Of a stretch of 60,274 bases of DNA, positions 59,674 to 60,274 are shown piece by piece (the first letter of the stretch is position 1; each line of letters begins with the position of its first letter). A program made the translations under genes and the position numbers. Below the pieces are notes generated by a model that saw only the letters and a program-made list of their open reading frames with translations, searched no databases and was not told the DNA's origin. The DNA is from CALMZN01 sp964540095. GTDB taxonomy: Bacteria > Patescibacteriota > Patescibacteriia > UBA1558 > GWA2-36-10. Where the stretch lies: NCBI GenBank assembly GCA_964540095.1, contig CAZILH010000003.1, positions 1 to 60,274 on the forward strand, written 5' to 3'.

Positions 59674-60048
59674 TTAGTATCTCCAAAAACCAATCCATTT
59701 TAAAAATATTTTATTAAACAGATATATTGGATAGCTAATAGCTACAAATACAATTCCATCAATTACCTGGGTGCCAAAAATAAAATATAATGTTGCCACT
59801 ACTAAATAAAAGAAAAACCAATAAAAAATACTACCCGCTAATACGTTAAACCATGAGGGCATTTTTTTATCACTGCCAATACGAAACCATATAATCTGTA
59901 AGATCATGCCAATGATTAGACAAAAAAGTAATATTAAAATGTAAGGCCAATATGCTAACCATAAAGCCTTTATAAAAGAAAGTACATTGGCAACTATTGA
60001 TTTAATGAATATGTCCTGTATTTCCAAAGCTACTGCTGCGGCGTTCAT
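59674..60048 (-). CDS. membrane protein heading the Ntn hydrolase operon
   Basis: The 124-residue protein has three hydrophobic segments: WLAYWPYILILLFCLIIGMI (residues 30-49), an aromatic SIFYWFFFYLVVATLYFIFG (73-92) and IDGIVFVAISYPIYLFNKIF (97-116). A short N-terminal amphipathic helix precedes them. Its stop is one base from the Ntn hydrolase-like ATG, indicating coupled translation. It may anchor a complex at the membrane; no family recognised. A promoter (60123-60151) lies 75 bases upstream. Confidence 0.65.
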   Translation of the reverse strand: MNAAAVALEIQDIFIKSIVANVLSFIKALWLAYWPYILILLFCLIIGMILQIIWFRIGSDKKMPSWFNVLAGSIFYWFFFYLVVATLYFIFGTQVIDGIVFVAISYPIYLFNKIFLKWIGFWRY

Positions 60049-60122
60049 ATTTTAAATTTATTTATATATTATCTTGCTCTAGCTCGTGCCATTCCTTGGG
60101 GTTAAGATCTAATATATTTTAA

Positions 60123-60151
60123 ACTTTACACCTAAAATTATTCAAAATCAA
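60123..60151 (-). promoter_or_regulatory. promoter of the Ntn hydrolase operon
   Basis: On the minus strand TTGATT, 17 bases, TAAAGT, the same hexamers and spacing as the promoter at 46349-46377. Confidence 0.6.
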
Positions 60152-60165
60152 GCCAAAGTCAAACA

Positions 60166-60233
60166 AAAAAACACCTTAATAAATAAGCTGTTTTTTAAGT
60201 ACCTCGTGCTAGCTCGATGTGGCGGTGTTTTTT
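60166..60233. terminator. long-loop terminator holding the right direct repeat
   Basis: AAAAAACACC (60166-60175) pairs with GGTGTTTTTT (60224-60233). The loop of 48 bases contains the right copy of the island-bounding repeat. Confidence 0.6.
60186..60224. repeat. right copy of the island-bounding direct repeat
   Basis: AAGCTGTTTTTTAAGTACCTC, split here, then GTGCTAGCTCGATGTGGCG; same orientation as 45358-45396. Candidate attR. Confidence 0.8.
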
Positions 60234-60274
60234 GGACGAAGTTCGAACATTTTTTGAGCAAAATCCCCAATAAG

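Noticed and set aside
1..60274. UGA recoded as Gly or Trp, as in some CPR lineages
   Set aside because: Several genes end at TGA in the expected place and no conserved protein continues through an internal TGA.
1..60274. CRISPR array
   Set aside because: No set of short regularly spaced repeats and no cas gene was seen; the repeats present are palindromes, one tandem coding repeat and long direct repeats.

Overview
The window is a 60 kb low-GC piece of what is most probably a Candidate Phyla Radiation (Patescibacteria, Parcubacteria-like) genome. The grounds are a type IV pilus locus with no secretin gene, a compact ribosomal and translation set (smpB, ssrA, infC, rpmI, rplT, gatCA), short versions of housekeeping proteins, many small surface proteins, a GIY-YIG gene among palindromic repeats, and the standard code (UGA is used as stop). 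The assignment is by gene content only. A run of 100 N at 7872-7971 is a scaffold gap.

Left part (1-16 kb): YigZ-like gene, mfd, smpB-ssrA-infC-rpmI-rplT, a VanZ-like gene, a tandem zinc-ribbon gene, a DUF475 membrane gene, tRNA-Asp, lgt, a DsbA-like gene, gatA, gatC and ligA. Three small clusters of clearly higher GC (819-1283, 4428-5095, 9410-9769), mostly with their own promoter and terminator, are set into this background.

Middle (16-35 kb): a type IV pilus region entirely on the minus strand. One block holds prepilin peptidase and four prepilin-like minor pilins. A second holds the pilins, pilC, a degenerate pilT, a CheY-like receiver, pilB, pilO, pilN and pilM. Upstream of these lie two large surface proteins. 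Repeats interrupt this region. One inserts a second copy of the prepilin cleavage-site coding sequence into a minor pilin, and another family surrounds a GIY-YIG gene.

Right of the pili (35-45 kb): lemA, htpX, clpC, comF, a histidine phosphatase, a CYTH protein, tRNA-Ser(UGA), tRNA-Arg(GCG), dedA, and a marR-controlled ABC exporter with a recognisable operator and promoter.

The last 15 kb (about 45.36-60.22 kb) looks like a mobile island. It is bounded by a near-identical direct repeat of about 39 bp. It carries a truncated HNH gene, a zinc-finger/HTH protein, a ParB-methyltransferase fusion, terminase small and large subunits without capsid genes, a large serine recombinase, and a candidate restriction-modification cassette of two complementary N6-methyltransferase-like proteins plus a GIY-YIG/SF2 helicase. 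At its right end is a convergent four-gene operon: membrane protein, proteasome-like Ntn hydrolase with an N-terminal Ser, DUF5677-like protein and PD-(D/E)XK-like nuclease. This operon is my best candidate for an undescribed system, possibly defensive; its function is inference.
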